Positions 16,997 through 26,215 of a stretch of DNA of 52,002 bases are shown here, piece after piece. The translations under genes and the position numbers were made by a program. The stretch comes from Bradyrhizobium jicamae (GTDB taxonomy: Bacteria > Pseudomonadota > Alphaproteobacteria > Rhizobiales > Xanthobacteraceae). The stretch covers positions 1 through 52,002 of the forward strand of contig NZ_JAFCJX010000045.1 in the NCBI RefSeq assembly GCF_018130695.1, given 5' to 3'. The first letter of the stretch is position 1. Every line of letters starts with the position of its first letter. The notes beneath the pieces were generated by a model. It did no database searches. It had not been told where the DNA came from and saw only the letters and a list, made by a program, of their open reading frames with translations.

Positions 16997-17839
16997 ATGC
17001 TTCGCGCCCTGACGCGTACCGGCGCCGTCTGCGTTCTCGCGCTGGCGGCGTTCGCATGTTCGGGCGCCCGCGCGGCCGAGCCGATCGAAATCTTCGACGC
17101 GCATCTGCATTACAATTTCGAGCCGAAGCCGTTCTACCAGCCGGACGAGGTATTGGCGCTGTTCCGCAAGCATCGCGTCACCGGCATTCTTGCCACCAGC
17201 AGGCCGAATACCGGGACGCACGTGCTGTTCGAAGGCAGCCATGAAGGCCTGCAGATCGTGCCGTTCCTCCGGCCGTATCGCGTCCGGCCGGACATGCAGA
17301 CCTGGTTCAAGGATCCGACGATCTTCGAACTCGTGCAGGACGAGTTCAAGCGCGGCTACTATCGCGGCATCGGCGAGTTTCATCTCCACGGCAAGGACGC
17401 CGAGAGCGAATGGGTGAAGAAGATCGTCGATTTTGCCGTCGCCAACGATCTCTATCTGCACGCCCATTCCGACGCCGAGGCCGTCGAGATCCTGATGCGG
17501 CACAATCCGCGCGCCAGGATCATCTGGGCGCATACCGGCTTCGGGCTTCCGACCGAGCGCGTTGCGGCGATGCTGACCAGATATCCGAAGCTGTGGGGCG
17601 AGCTGTCCTACCGCGGCGGCATCGTCGACGGGGCAGGGAAGCTCACCGCAGAATGGCGCGCGCTGTTCGAACGCTACCCCGATCGCTTCCTGCTCGGCTC
17701 GGACACCTGGATATCGGAGCGCTGGGCGAGCTATGGCGAGATCATGGCCGGCTACCGCGGCTGGCTCGAACAGCTGCCGCCCGATGTCGCTGCCAAGATC
17801 GCGCACGGCAATGCGCGCGCGATGTTCGCCGAGCGCTGA
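16997..17839 (+). CDS. Exported amidohydrolase-family metal-dependent hydrolase
   Basis: The 280-residue protein has a cleavable signal peptide (predicted cut after ARA near residue 27). A compact amidohydrolase-2-type TIM barrel follows: DAHLH at 34–38, a histidine strand YLHAHSD, another WAHTGFG, and the terminal LLGSDTW aspartate. It is thus predicted to be a periplasmic metal hydrolase or decarboxylase-like enzyme of unknown substrate. ATG 16997 has GGAG five nt upstream; a GTG at 16991 overlaps the pump stop. Overlap with the RND operon suggests co-transcription, but a functional link to efflux is not obvious. Confidence 0.8.
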   Translation: MLRALTRTGAVCVLALAAFACSGARAAEPIEIFDAHLHYNFEPKPFYQPDEVLALFRKHRVTGILATSRPNTGTHVLFEGSHEGLQIVPFLRPYRVRPDMQTWFKDPTIFELVQDEFKRGYYRGIGEFHLHGKDAESEWVKKIVDFAVANDLYLHAHSDAEAVEILMRHNPRARIIWAHTGFGLPTERVAAMLTRYPKLWGELSYRGGIVDGAGKLTAEWRALFERYPDRFLLGSDTWISERWASYGEIMAGYRGWLEQLPPDVAAKIAHGNARAMFAER

Positions 17840-17845
17840 GGCGTA

Positions 17846-18175
17846 TCAGATCGAGAAGCTGGTGCCGCAGCCGCAGGAGGCGGTCGCGTTCGGATTGACG
17901 ACGCGGAACGAGGCGCCGATCAGATCGTCGACGAAATCGACCTCGGAGCCGGCGAGGAACGGCACCGAGGCCGGATCGATCAGCACCACGGCGCTGTCGC
18001 GCTCGATCACGAGATCGTCGTCGGCCTGGCTGTGCTCGACGTCGAATTTGTACTGGAAGCCGGAGCAGCCGCCGCCTTCGACCGAGATGCGCAGCTTGGC
18101 GCCGTCACCCTCTTTGCTGAGGATTTGCCCGATGCGGCGGGCGGCCCGCTCGCTGACAGTGATGGCGGCAGTCAT
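17846..18175 (-). CDS. erpA: A-type iron–sulfur cluster carrier (ErpA/HesB family)
   Basis: The 109-residue protein carries the three invariant cysteines of A-type carriers: Cys37 in GGGCSGF, and Cys101 and Cys103 in the C-terminal CGCGTSFSI. It receives Fe–S clusters from the scaffold and hands them to apo-enzymes in the cytosol. ATG 18175 (MTAAITVSERAA) is chosen; the longer frame adds residues without family similarity. It is divergent from dgt and ends 6 bp from the convergent hydrolase gene. ErpA is preferred over SufA because no suf or isc genes are adjacent, but the distinction is not certain. Confidence 0.92.
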   Translation of the reverse strand: MTAAITVSERAARRIGQILSKEGDGAKLRISVEGGGCSGFQYKFDVEHSQADDDLVIERDSAVVLIDPASVPFLAGSEVDFVDDLIGASFRVVNPNATASCGCGTSFSI

Positions 18176-18327
18176 GTCCGGTCTCCGAAACCTGGTCGAT
18201 TCGAGCCTGATTCCCGTTGTTTGGGCGAGCAAACTCGTACCGTCATACCCAATTCATTTGGTTGGGCACCTCAGGCATAGTTAAGTGCCGCAGCCCATGG
18301 AATCAAATGGATAAGGACTAAAAGATC

Positions 18328-19536
18328 GTGTCGGTCGGAATGGCTGCCCCTCGCGCACCCTATGCCTGCGATCCCGAGCGCGGCCGCGGCCGGCTGTTCT
18401 CGGAGCCGCCGAGCAAGACGCGCAGCCCGTTCCGCCGGGATTGTGACCGGGTGATCCACTCCACCGCGTTTCGCCGGCTCAAGCACAAGACCCAGGTCTT
18501 CATCTTCCACGAGGGCGACCACTACCGGACCCGACTGACCCATTCGCTGGAGGTTGCCCAGATCGCCCGTGCGCTGGCGCGTCAACTGGGACTGGATGAG
18601 GACCTGACCGAGACGCTGGCGCTGGCGCACGACCTCGGCCATCCGCCATTCGGCCATGCCGGTGAGCGGGCGCTCGATGCCTGCCTGAAGGCCCATGGTG
18701 GCTTCGACCACAATGCGCAGGCGCTGCGGGTCGTGACCGCACTGGAGCATCGCTACCCCGAATTCGATGGGCTCAACCTGACCTGGGAGTCGCTGGAAGG
18801 GATCGTCAAGCACAACGGTCCCTTGACCGAGCGCAATGGCGCGCCGACCGAGCGCTATGCCGAGAGCGGCATTCCGATCGGGATTGCTGATTTCAACTGC
18901 AAGTTCGACCTCGAGCTGTGGAGCTATGCCTCGCTGGAGGCGCAGGTCGCGGCGTTTGCCGACGACATCGCCTATGACGCCCACGACATTGATGACGGCC
19001 TGCGCGCCGGGCTGTTTGCGATCGACGATCTCAGGGAAATGCCGCTGACGCGGGAGATCATCGGCGACATCGACCGGCACTATCCCGGCCTGCAGGACAT
19101 CCGCCGCGGTGCCGAGTTGGTCCGCGAGTTGATCTCGCATTTCATCAGCGCCGTGTTCGCCGAGGCGACGGGGCGCCTTGAGCTGGCAAAACCGCAATCG
19201 GCGCATGACGTGCGCCGCCACGCGACGCCGCTGATCGCGTTCCCGGAAGCGGTGGCCAGGGAGGAGGCGGCGATCAAGGCCTTCCTGTTCCAGCGCATGT
19301 ACCGCCACCGGCGGGTGGTGCGGATCATGGGGGAGGCCGAGCAGATCGTCGCCGACCTGTTCGAGCGCTACCAGCGCTCGCCGGGCGACCTGCCGCCGGA
19401 ATGGATCGAGGGAACGGAGCAGGAGACCGGGGCGGCGCGGGCGCGGCGGATCGGCAATTTCATCGCCGGAATGACCGACCGCTACGCCCTGATCGAGCAT
19501 CAGCGGCTTTTTGACTCGACCCCGGATTTGCGTTAG
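18328..19536 (+). CDS. dgt: Deoxyguanosinetriphosphate triphosphohydrolase-like HD protein
   Basis: The 402-residue HD-domain phosphohydrolase has metal residues His72 (RLTHSLE) and the His101–Asp102 pair in LAHDLGHPPFGHAGE, with the fourth ligand in the later AYDAHDIDDG stretch. Family members cleave dNTPs to nucleosides and triphosphate. The N-terminal RSPFRRDCDRVIHSTAFRRL block is typical of the alphaproteobacterial dGTPase-like group. The start is GTG 18328; ATG 18340 is an alternative. It lies 9 bp upstream of argS, an adjacency common in Rhizobiales. Confidence 0.94.
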   Translation: MSVGMAAPRAPYACDPERGRGRLFSEPPSKTRSPFRRDCDRVIHSTAFRRLKHKTQVFIFHEGDHYRTRLTHSLEVAQIARALARQLGLDEDLTETLALAHDLGHPPFGHAGERALDACLKAHGGFDHNAQALRVVTALEHRYPEFDGLNLTWESLEGIVKHNGPLTERNGAPTERYAESGIPIGIADFNCKFDLELWSYASLEAQVAAFADDIAYDAHDIDDGLRAGLFAIDDLREMPLTREIIGDIDRHYPGLQDIRRGAELVRELISHFISAVFAEATGRLELAKPQSAHDVRRHATPLIAFPEAVAREEAAIKAFLFQRMYRHRRVVRIMGEAEQIVADLFERYQRSPGDLPPEWIEGTEQETGAARARRIGNFIAGMTDRYALIEHQRLFDSTPDLR

Positions 19537-19545
19537 GCGGCGGCC

Positions 19546-21345
19546 ATGTCCGACACCTCGATAGCTTCACCGCATCTCTTCGCCGACGTGCTTTCGCGCG
19601 TGCATGCCATCTGTGCCGCGATCGCCGCTGCCGATAACTGGCCGGTCGGGATCGATTTTTCCCGCGTCGTGGTCGAGCCGCCGCGCGACGCCAGCCATGG
19701 CGACATGGCGACCAATGCCGCGATGGTGCTGGCCAAGGACGCCAAGGCCAAGCCGCGCGAGCTCGCCGACAAGATCGCCGAGAAGCTGCGCGAGGACGCG
19801 CTGGTTGCCGGCGTCGATGTCGCCGGTCCCGGCTTCATCAATCTGACCCTGAAGCCGCAGGTCTGGGCCGACGCGCTGCGTGCCGTGCTTGCGGCCGGCA
19901 ACGGCTTTGGCAAGAGCGGTGTCGGCGGCGACGAGAAGGTCAATGTCGAATACGTCTCGGCCAATCCGACCGGACCGATGCATGTCGGCCATTGCCGTGG
20001 CGCCGTGTTCGGCGATGCGCTGTGCAGCCTGCTGCAATTCGCGGGCTTCGACGTCACGCGAGAATATTACATCAACGACGCCGGCGCCCAGGTCGATGTG
20101 CTCGCGCGCTCGGCCTTCCTGCGCTATCGCGAGGCGCTCGGCGAGGCTATCGGCGCGATCCCGGACGGGCTTTATCCCGGCGATTACCTGAAGCCGGTCG
20201 GCGAGGCGCTGGCGAAGGAGCATGGCGACAAGCTGCTCGCGATGTCGGACGCCGTGTGGCTGCCGATCGTGCGCGACAAGGCGATCGCCATGATGATGGA
20301 GATGATCAAGGGCGATCTCGCCGCGCTGAACATCCATCACGACGTGTTCATGTCCGAACGCTCGCTGATTACGACCGGCAACAACATGGTCGCCGAAACG
20401 ATCGACTATCTGCGCGCCAAGGGCGACATCTATGAGGGCCGGCTGCCACCGCCCAAGGGCAAGCCCGTCGAGGATTACGAGGACCGCGAGCAGTCGCTGT
20501 TCCGCGCGACCGCTTACGGCGACGACGTCGATCGTCCGCTGATCAAGTCGGACGGCAGCTACACCTACTTCGCGTCCGATATCGCCAACCACAAGAACAA
20601 GTTCGATCGCGGCTTTGCCAATCTGATCGACGTGTTCGGTGCCGACCATGGCGGCTACATCAAGCGCATGCAGGCGGCGGTGAAGGCCGTGACGTCAGGG
20701 AAGGCGACGCTCGACGTCAAGGTCGTGCAACTCGTCAATCTGCTGCGCGACGGTCAGCCCGTGAAGATGTCGAAACGCTCGGGTGACTTCGTGACGTTGC
20801 GCGAGGTGGTCGACGAGGTCGGTTCCGACCCCGTGCGTTTCATGATGCTGTTCCGCAAGAACGACGCGCCGCTCGATTTCGACATGGCCAAGGTGCTGGA
20901 ACAGTCCAAGGACAACCCGGTGTTCTACGTCCAGTACGGCCACGCCCGCGGCCACTCGATCTTCCGCAATGCGCGGGAGGAGGCGGTTCCGGACCTGCCG
21001 GTGGCCGACGACGCACGGCTGTCCTACCTGCGAACGGCCGACGTGGAGCGGTTGACCGACCCGGCCGAGTTGTCGCTTTTGAAGCAGCTCGCGCTTTATC
21101 CCCGGATGATTGAAGCGGCGGCCACGGCACATGAGCCACACCGAATCGCTTTTTATCTATATGATTTGGCCAGTGAATTTCACGCGCTGTGGACCAAAGG
21201 GCGCGATTTGCCCTATTTACGCTTCATTATCAATAATGATGCAGAAGTCACAAGGGCGCGACTGGCAATGGTTCAGGGCGTCGTCTCGGTTCTGGCATCC
21301 GGTCTAGCTGTTCTAGGCGTCCAGGCTCCAACCGAGATGCGGTAG
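19546..21345 (+). CDS. argS: Arginyl-tRNA synthetase
   Basis: The class I aminoacyl-tRNA synthetase charges tRNA-Arg. The 599-residue protein has the N-terminal Arg-specific additional domain (about 1–110). The HIGH motif appears as HVGH at 146–149 within SANPTGPMHVGH, and the KMSKS loop as VKMSKRSGDF at about 406–415. A DALR-type anticodon-binding helical domain forms the C-terminus. It is full length and co-directional with dgt and the SPOR gene. Confidence 0.98.
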   Translation: MSDTSIASPHLFADVLSRVHAICAAIAAADNWPVGIDFSRVVVEPPRDASHGDMATNAAMVLAKDAKAKPRELADKIAEKLREDALVAGVDVAGPGFINLTLKPQVWADALRAVLAAGNGFGKSGVGGDEKVNVEYVSANPTGPMHVGHCRGAVFGDALCSLLQFAGFDVTREYYINDAGAQVDVLARSAFLRYREALGEAIGAIPDGLYPGDYLKPVGEALAKEHGDKLLAMSDAVWLPIVRDKAIAMMMEMIKGDLAALNIHHDVFMSERSLITTGNNMVAETIDYLRAKGDIYEGRLPPPKGKPVEDYEDREQSLFRATAYGDDVDRPLIKSDGSYTYFASDIANHKNKFDRGFANLIDVFGADHGGYIKRMQAAVKAVTSGKATLDVKVVQLVNLLRDGQPVKMSKRSGDFVTLREVVDEVGSDPVRFMMLFRKNDAPLDFDMAKVLEQSKDNPVFYVQYGHARGHSIFRNAREEAVPDLPVADDARLSYLRTADVERLTDPAELSLLKQLALYPRMIEAAATAHEPHRIAFYLYDLASEFHALWTKGRDLPYLRFIINNDAEVTRARLAMVQGVVSVLASGLAVLGVQAPTEMR

Positions 21346-21462
21346 GCAGGGGCTTTGGCTCTCACGAGTGGGGATTTGTGAGGGCATCTGGCAGGGGCCG
21401 ATTCGTCGTACCAGATGAGTACTGGCGATTTGGCGCTGTCCCGAAGGGGATGCATCATCACG

Positions 21463-22935
21463 ATGGCAGATCGATATCAGGACCGACATTTTCCCGCCCC
21501 CGATGAGTACGATCGCGGTGCGTATGCGAATCCGCCGGAGAAGGAGAGCGATCCGCTCGCCGAACTGGCGCGGTTGATCGGCCAGAACGATCCGTTTGGC
21601 GGTGCCAACAAGACGCCGCATCCGCTGCAGTCCCGCGCCAATGCGCGGCCGCCGCAGGCTTATCAGGCGGAGGACGAGGCAGCGGCGCCGGTCGCCGGCC
21701 CGCCGCCATGGATGCAGCGCGCCCGCCAGGAGACCGCACCACCGGTGTTGCCGCAGCAGCAATACGAGCCACAGCAATACGAGGAGCCGGAGCCGGACTA
21801 TCAGCCGAGCGCCGTGCATCCGCTGCACCGCTACGCGGCCCAGCAGCCGTCGGCTGCGCCGGCGCCCCAGTACGAGTACCATGAAGAACTGGCCGACCAG
21901 GCGCTCAGTCATGAGCAGGATCAGTCGCGCTACGACGATGCTTTGTACGGCCAGCTTGAAGCCGGGCAGCAGGATTTGCAGCGCGATCCCGCCTATCCGG
22001 ACGATCCGTACGCCTACCAGAACGACTATGCCGAGGATGAGCCCGCACCGCGCAAGCGCGCGAGCGGGCTGATGACGGTGGCCGCCGTGACGGCGCTCGC
22101 CGTGCTCGGCACCGGTGGCGCCTACGCCTACCGCACCTATGTCGGCTCGCCCCGCAGCGGCGAGCCGCCGATCATCAAGGCCGACAACACGCCGACCAAG
22201 GTCATTCCGGCCCCCGCCGATGCGCCGGCCAAGACGCCGGACCGCATGGCGGCCGGCGACGGCACCGAAAAGCTGGTGTCGCGCGAGGAGACGCCGGTCG
22301 ACGTCAACGCCAAGACCGGCGCTCCCCGCGTCGTATTCCCTGCGCTGAATCAGAACGGCAATCCGCCCTCGGTCGCAAGCGTCACGACGACAGCTCCGCC
22401 GCTGGTCGCGCCTTCCTCCAACGGCACCATGCCGAACGGCGAGCCGCGCAAGATCCGCACCCTGTCGGTCAAGGGCGCCGAAGACACCGGCGCGCCTGCC
22501 GCCAAGCAGGCGACTGCACCGAAACCCTCCGCAGCACCTCCGGCCTCGCGGGGCAATCCGGCGTCGGCCAATGCCAGCGCCAACGCGCCGCTGTCGCTGG
22601 CGCCGGGTGCTGATCCGGCTCCGGCAGCAGCACCTCCGACCCGCGTGGCCACGACCACGCCGACGCCGACCAACGGTGGCGGCGGTGGCTACCTTGTCCA
22701 GGTGTCCTCGCAGAAGAACGAGGCGGATGCCCAGTCGTCCTACCGCTCGCTGCAGGGCAAATACGCCAGCGTGCTCGGCTCGCAGCCTTCGGTGGTGAAG
22801 CGCGTCGATCTCGGCGAAAAGGGCGTCTTCTACCGGGCGTTTGCCGGCCCGTTCAGCAGCCTGGAGCAGGCCACCGAGGTCCGCAATAATCTGAAGGCGG
22901 CTGGCGGGCCGCAGGGCATCATCCAAAGAAATTAG
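21463..22935 (+). CDS. SPOR-domain membrane protein
   Basis: The 490-residue bitopic protein has a long Pro/Gln/Tyr-rich cytoplasmic region (1–200) and one transmembrane helix at about 204–226 (MTVAAVTALAVLGTGGAYAY). A Pro/Ala-rich periplasmic linker leads to a C-terminal SPOR domain (about 407–490), which binds denuded septal peptidoglycan. Such proteins localise to the division site. ATG 21463 (MADRYQ) is preferred; an in-frame ATG at 21415 lacks a ribosome site. It lies between argS and nagZ, a conserved alphaproteobacterial arrangement that links it to cell-wall turnover. The linker is low-complexity and probably poorly conserved. Confidence 0.9.
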   Translation: MADRYQDRHFPAPDEYDRGAYANPPEKESDPLAELARLIGQNDPFGGANKTPHPLQSRANARPPQAYQAEDEAAAPVAGPPPWMQRARQETAPPVLPQQQYEPQQYEEPEPDYQPSAVHPLHRYAAQQPSAAPAPQYEYHEELADQALSHEQDQSRYDDALYGQLEAGQQDLQRDPAYPDDPYAYQNDYAEDEPAPRKRASGLMTVAAVTALAVLGTGGAYAYRTYVGSPRSGEPPIIKADNTPTKVIPAPADAPAKTPDRMAAGDGTEKLVSREETPVDVNAKTGAPRVVFPALNQNGNPPSVASVTTTAPPLVAPSSNGTMPNGEPRKIRTLSVKGAEDTGAPAAKQATAPKPSAAPPASRGNPASANASANAPLSLAPGADPAPAAAPPTRVATTTPTPTNGGGGGYLVQVSSQKNEADAQSSYRSLQGKYASVLGSQPSVVKRVDLGEKGVFYRAFAGPFSSLEQATEVRNNLKAAGGPQGIIQRN

Positions 22936-22981
22936 CGGCGGTTTCCTTGACCCGTACGCGTCATGCGGCCTAATCCGCCGC

Positions 22982-24004
22982 ATGACGAGCCGCGCTTTCA
23001 TCACCGGTGTTTCCGGACTGACGCTGAACCAGGCCGAGCGCGAGTTTCTGCGCGCCGAGCAGCCATGGGGCTTCATCCTATTCAAACGCAACATCGACAC
23101 CCCGGCGCAAGTCTCTGCGCTGGTGAAGGAAATGCGCCATATCGTCGGCGCGGGGGATGCCCCGGTCCTGATCGACCAGGAGGGCGGCCGGGTGCAGCGG
23201 CTCGGTCCGCCGCATTGGCCGGTCTATCCGCCCGGGGCGATCTTCAGCGCGCTCTACGACATCGAGCCGCAACTCGGGCTGACCGCCGCCCGGCTCAGCA
23301 ACCGCCTGATCGCGGCTGACTTGGCCGACCTCGGCATCAACGTCGACTGCCTGCCGCTGGCTGACGTGCCGGTCGCGGATGCCGACGCCGTGATCGGCAA
23401 TCGCGCCTATGGAACCGAGCCGGCCAAGGTCGCGGCGATCGCCCGCGCCGTCACGGAAGGATTGGAACAGGGCGGCGTGCTGCCGGTTCTCAAGCACATT
23501 CCCGGCCATGGACGGGCGACCGCCGACAGCCATCACCAGCTTCCGACGGTCGACACCGCCAAATCCGAGCTGGAACGGACCGATTTCGCGGCGTTCCAGC
23601 CCCTGGCGGACCTGCCGATGGCGATGACCGCACATGTTGTGTTTAGCGCGCTCGACCCCGTCCATCCGGCCACGACTTCTGCGACAATCATCGCGCAGGT
23701 GATTCGCGGCGTGATTGGGTTCCAGGGTTTGTTGATGAGTGATGACGTGTCGATGAATGCTTTGGCCGGCTCGATCGGCGAGCGGACGGCGGCCATCGTC
23801 AAGGCCGGCTGCGACATGGTCCTGCACTGCAACGGCGATATCGATGAGATGCGCGCAGTGGCGCGGCAGACGCCGGAATTGACCGGTACTGCGCTGGTGC
23901 GCGCCAAGCGCGCGCTGGCCGCGCGCAGGGCCCCACAGCCGCTGGATCGGCAGGCGGCAAGGGCGGAACTGGACGCGTTGATGGAGCGGGTGGGTACGGT
24001 ATGA
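22982..24004 (+). CDS. nagZ: Beta-N-acetylhexosaminidase
   Basis: This cytosolic glycoside hydrolase of family 3 removes N-acetylglucosamine from anhydro-muropeptides during peptidoglycan recycling. The 340-residue protein has the NagZ motif KHIPGHGRATADSHH at about 171–185, which supplies the catalytic histidine loop, and the nucleophile in LLMSDDVSMNAL near residue 253. DQEGGRVQRL also fits the family. The last codons overlap the scpA ATG (ATGA at 24001–24004). Confidence 0.96.
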   Translation: MTSRAFITGVSGLTLNQAEREFLRAEQPWGFILFKRNIDTPAQVSALVKEMRHIVGAGDAPVLIDQEGGRVQRLGPPHWPVYPPGAIFSALYDIEPQLGLTAARLSNRLIAADLADLGINVDCLPLADVPVADADAVIGNRAYGTEPAKVAAIARAVTEGLEQGGVLPVLKHIPGHGRATADSHHQLPTVDTAKSELERTDFAAFQPLADLPMAMTAHVVFSALDPVHPATTSATIIAQVIRGVIGFQGLLMSDDVSMNALAGSIGERTAAIVKAGCDMVLHCNGDIDEMRAVARQTPELTGTALVRAKRALAARRAPQPLDRQAARAELDALMERVGTV

Positions 24005-24828
24005 CCGCGGAAATTCTATCGTTTGAGACCGGTCGTCCGACGGCGGAGGTTACACCTCCCGACGAGCCGTCGCTGGTCGTCGACGTCGAGGGCTATGAGG
24101 GCCCGCTCGACCTGCTGCTGACGCTGGCGCGGTCGCAGAAGGTCGATCTCGCCAAGATCTCGATCCTGGCGCTGGCCGACCAGTACCTGCTGTTCATCGA
24201 GGAGGCTCGCAAGATCCGCCTGGAGCTCGCGGCCGACTATCTGGTGATGGCGGCCTGGCTCGCCTTCCTGAAGTCGCGCCTGCTGCTGCCGGAGCCGCCG
24301 ACGGCGGAGGGACCGAGCGCCGAGGAAATGGCGACCGCGCTGGCCAACCGGCTGCGCCGGCTGGAGGCGATCCGCGAGGCCGCGAACCGTCTGATGAACC
24401 GGCCGCAGTTCCAGCGCGATATCTTTCCGCGCGGCAATCCGGAATCGATTGCGGAAATCCGCCATCCGAAGTTCACGGCGACGCTGTACGACCTGCTGTC
24501 GGCCTACGCCACGCAGCGTCAGGCGCGGGTGCTGACCTCGGTGCATCTGGCCAAGCGTACGGTGTGGTCGCTCGCCGAGGCGCGGGCCTCGCTCGAACGT
24601 CTCGTCGGCATTGCCGAGGATTGGAGCTGCCTCGACGAGTTCCTGATGAATTACGTCGCCGATCCCACCCAGAAGGCGACCGTGTTTGCGTCGAGCTTTG
24701 CGGCCGCCCTCGAGCTGGTCCGCGAAGGCGAGATGGAGATCAACCAGAAGCAGGCGTTCGCGCCGATCTATTTCCGGAAGCGTCCTGCGCAAGCCGCGAT
24801 GGCTGCGCCTGACCTGTCGGTTGAGTAA
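24001..24828 (+). CDS. scpA: Segregation and condensation protein A
   Basis: This kleisin subunit bridges SMC heads in the chromosome-condensing SMC–ScpAB complex. The 275-residue protein shows the family start VEGYEGPLDLLLTLARSQKVDL and the following ADQYLLFI and ADYLVMAAWLAFLKSRLLLP helices (about 30–100), with the winged C-terminal segment near 215–260. The first codon overlaps nagZ, and scpB follows within 25 bp, so the three are co-translated. The N-terminal 25 residues are variable. Confidence 0.95.
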   Translation: MTAEILSFETGRPTAEVTPPDEPSLVVDVEGYEGPLDLLLTLARSQKVDLAKISILALADQYLLFIEEARKIRLELAADYLVMAAWLAFLKSRLLLPEPPTAEGPSAEEMATALANRLRRLEAIREAANRLMNRPQFQRDIFPRGNPESIAEIRHPKFTATLYDLLSAYATQRQARVLTSVHLAKRTVWSLAEARASLERLVGIAEDWSCLDEFLMNYVADPTQKATVFASSFAAALELVREGEMEINQKQAFAPIYFRKRPAQAAMAAPDLSVE

Positions 24829-24849
24829 GTGGAAGAAGGAGACGAGGCC

Positions 24850-25671
24850 ATGGCGAGCCTGGCGGAAAAGCGCATAGAAGAGCCCGAGGAAGCCCCTCCG
24901 GCGGATCCGATGGCGCGTCCCGAGGAACTGCGGCTGCTGGAAGCATTGCTGTTTGCTTCCGCCGAGCCGATCGAGCAGGCCGCCCTTGCGAAGCGGATGC
25001 CCGACGGCGTCGACATCAAGGCGGCGCTGGCGCAGTTGCAGGCCGAATATGCCCCGCGCGGCGTCAACCTCGTGAAGGTCGCCAACAAATGGACCTTCCG
25101 CACCGCCGGCGACCTGGCGTGGCTGATGACCCGCGAGAGCACCGAGACCCGCAAGCTGTCGCGTGCGGCCATCGAGGTGCTGGCGATCATTGCCTATCAC
25201 CAGCCGGTGACGCGCGCCGAGATCGAGGAAATCCGCGGCGTGGTCACGTCGAAGGGAACGATCGACGTCCTGCTGGAGACCGGCTGGATTCGTCCCCGCG
25301 GCCGCCGCAAGACGCCGGGCCGTCCGCTGACCTTCGGAACCACCGACGGCTTCCTGTCGCAGTTCAGCCTGGAAGCGCTCGGCGATCTGCCGGGGCTCGA
25401 GGAGCTGAAGGGCACGGGCCTCCTGGATTCGCGTCTGCCGACCGGCTTCAGCGTTCCGTCGCCCTCGGATGAGGCGACCTTGCGCGACGACGAGGATCCG
25501 CTCGAGCCCGGCGATACGCTGGAACTGCTGTTGGCGCCAGCGGCTGAGGCTGAAGCCGAAGCTGAGCCGGCGGCGGAAGCGGCAGCCGAGGCTGAACCGG
25601 ATCGCGAGCCTGAATCGGACGCCGAGACCGGTGAGGCCGCTTCCGACGACGGCGAAGACAAGGGCGAATAG
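24850..25671 (+). CDS. scpB: Segregation and condensation protein B
   Basis: The 273-residue partner of ScpA has two winged-helix domains (about residues 25–185). Characteristic segments are LRLLEALLFASAEP, LSRAAIEVLAIIAYHQPVTR and EIRGVVTSKGTIDVLLE. The last 70 residues are a strongly acidic Glu/Ala repeat tail, a frequent alphaproteobacterial addition without known function. ATG 24850 is chosen over GTG 24829 because an AAGGAGACGAGG stretch precedes it. It closes the nagZ–scpA–scpB unit. About 150 bp with a GGCCGG/CCGGCC hairpin (near 25783–25801) separates it from tatA. Confidence 0.94.
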   Translation: MASLAEKRIEEPEEAPPADPMARPEELRLLEALLFASAEPIEQAALAKRMPDGVDIKAALAQLQAEYAPRGVNLVKVANKWTFRTAGDLAWLMTRESTETRKLSRAAIEVLAIIAYHQPVTRAEIEEIRGVVTSKGTIDVLLETGWIRPRGRRKTPGRPLTFGTTDGFLSQFSLEALGDLPGLEELKGTGLLDSRLPTGFSVPSPSDEATLRDDEDPLEPGDTLELLLAPAAEAEAEAEPAAEAAAEAEPDREPESDAETGEAASDDGEDKGE

Positions 25672-25820
25672 GCCCGAATATTCCCGGTTAACGGTAGCAA
25701 TATTACGTAGCCGCGACAGCGATTTGCCGCGGCCGAAGTCCTTGTTTTTGACACCCCGCGGGCCTACCTTCCGACCAAAGCTTGGGCCGGTCCGCCGGCC
25801 ATTTCTGGAGGGTTTGCAGG

Positions 25821-26054
25821 ATGGGTTCGTTGAGCATTTGGCACTGGATCGTCGTGATCGCAGTGGTCCTGCTGCTGTTCGGGCGCGGCAAGATTTCGGA
25901 CCTGATGGGCGACGTCGCCCAGGGCATCAAGGCCTTCAAGAAGGGCATGCAGGACGACGACAAGACGGCGGAGAAGCCTGAGCCCGCCAAGGCGATCGAC
26001 CACAATGCGCAGCCGTCAGCCGCGCGGTCGGATGTCGGCAGCAAGGCCGTCTAA
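25821..26054 (+). CDS. tatA: Sec-independent protein translocase subunit TatA
   Basis: TatA oligomers form the transport element of the twin-arginine pathway. The 77-residue protein has a short N-terminal membrane helix (about 5–21), the FGRGKI hinge, an amphipathic helix (ISDLMGDVAQGIKAFKKGM) and a charged tail. ATG 21 bp into line 25801 (25821) is selected because GGAGGG lies 10–15 nt upstream and the extension to 25782 is not TatA-like. tatB and tatC follow. The window also encodes a likely Tat substrate, the FAH-family protein at 45961. Confidence 0.94.
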   Translation: MGSLSIWHWIVVIAVVLLLFGRGKISDLMGDVAQGIKAFKKGMQDDDKTAEKPEPAKAIDHNAQPSAARSDVGSKAV

Positions 26055-26215
26055 GGCCTTTGCGCGATCACATTTTTTCTTGGGACGTTTTTCCGGCCTT
26101 GGGCCGGTGACGGCTGCGTGCGAAAGCGCTATGGACGCCGTTGAGAAAGGACGCTGACAGCCCCAAATCCTGCTAAACGGGGGTGGGCTGTTGTGGCGCT
26201 TAGGCAGACAATTCC

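Noticed and set aside
25745..25820. Sigma-70 promoter before tatA from a TTGACA at about 25747
   Set aside because: No acceptable −10 element lies 16–18 bp downstream, so a single hexamer was not enough to call it.
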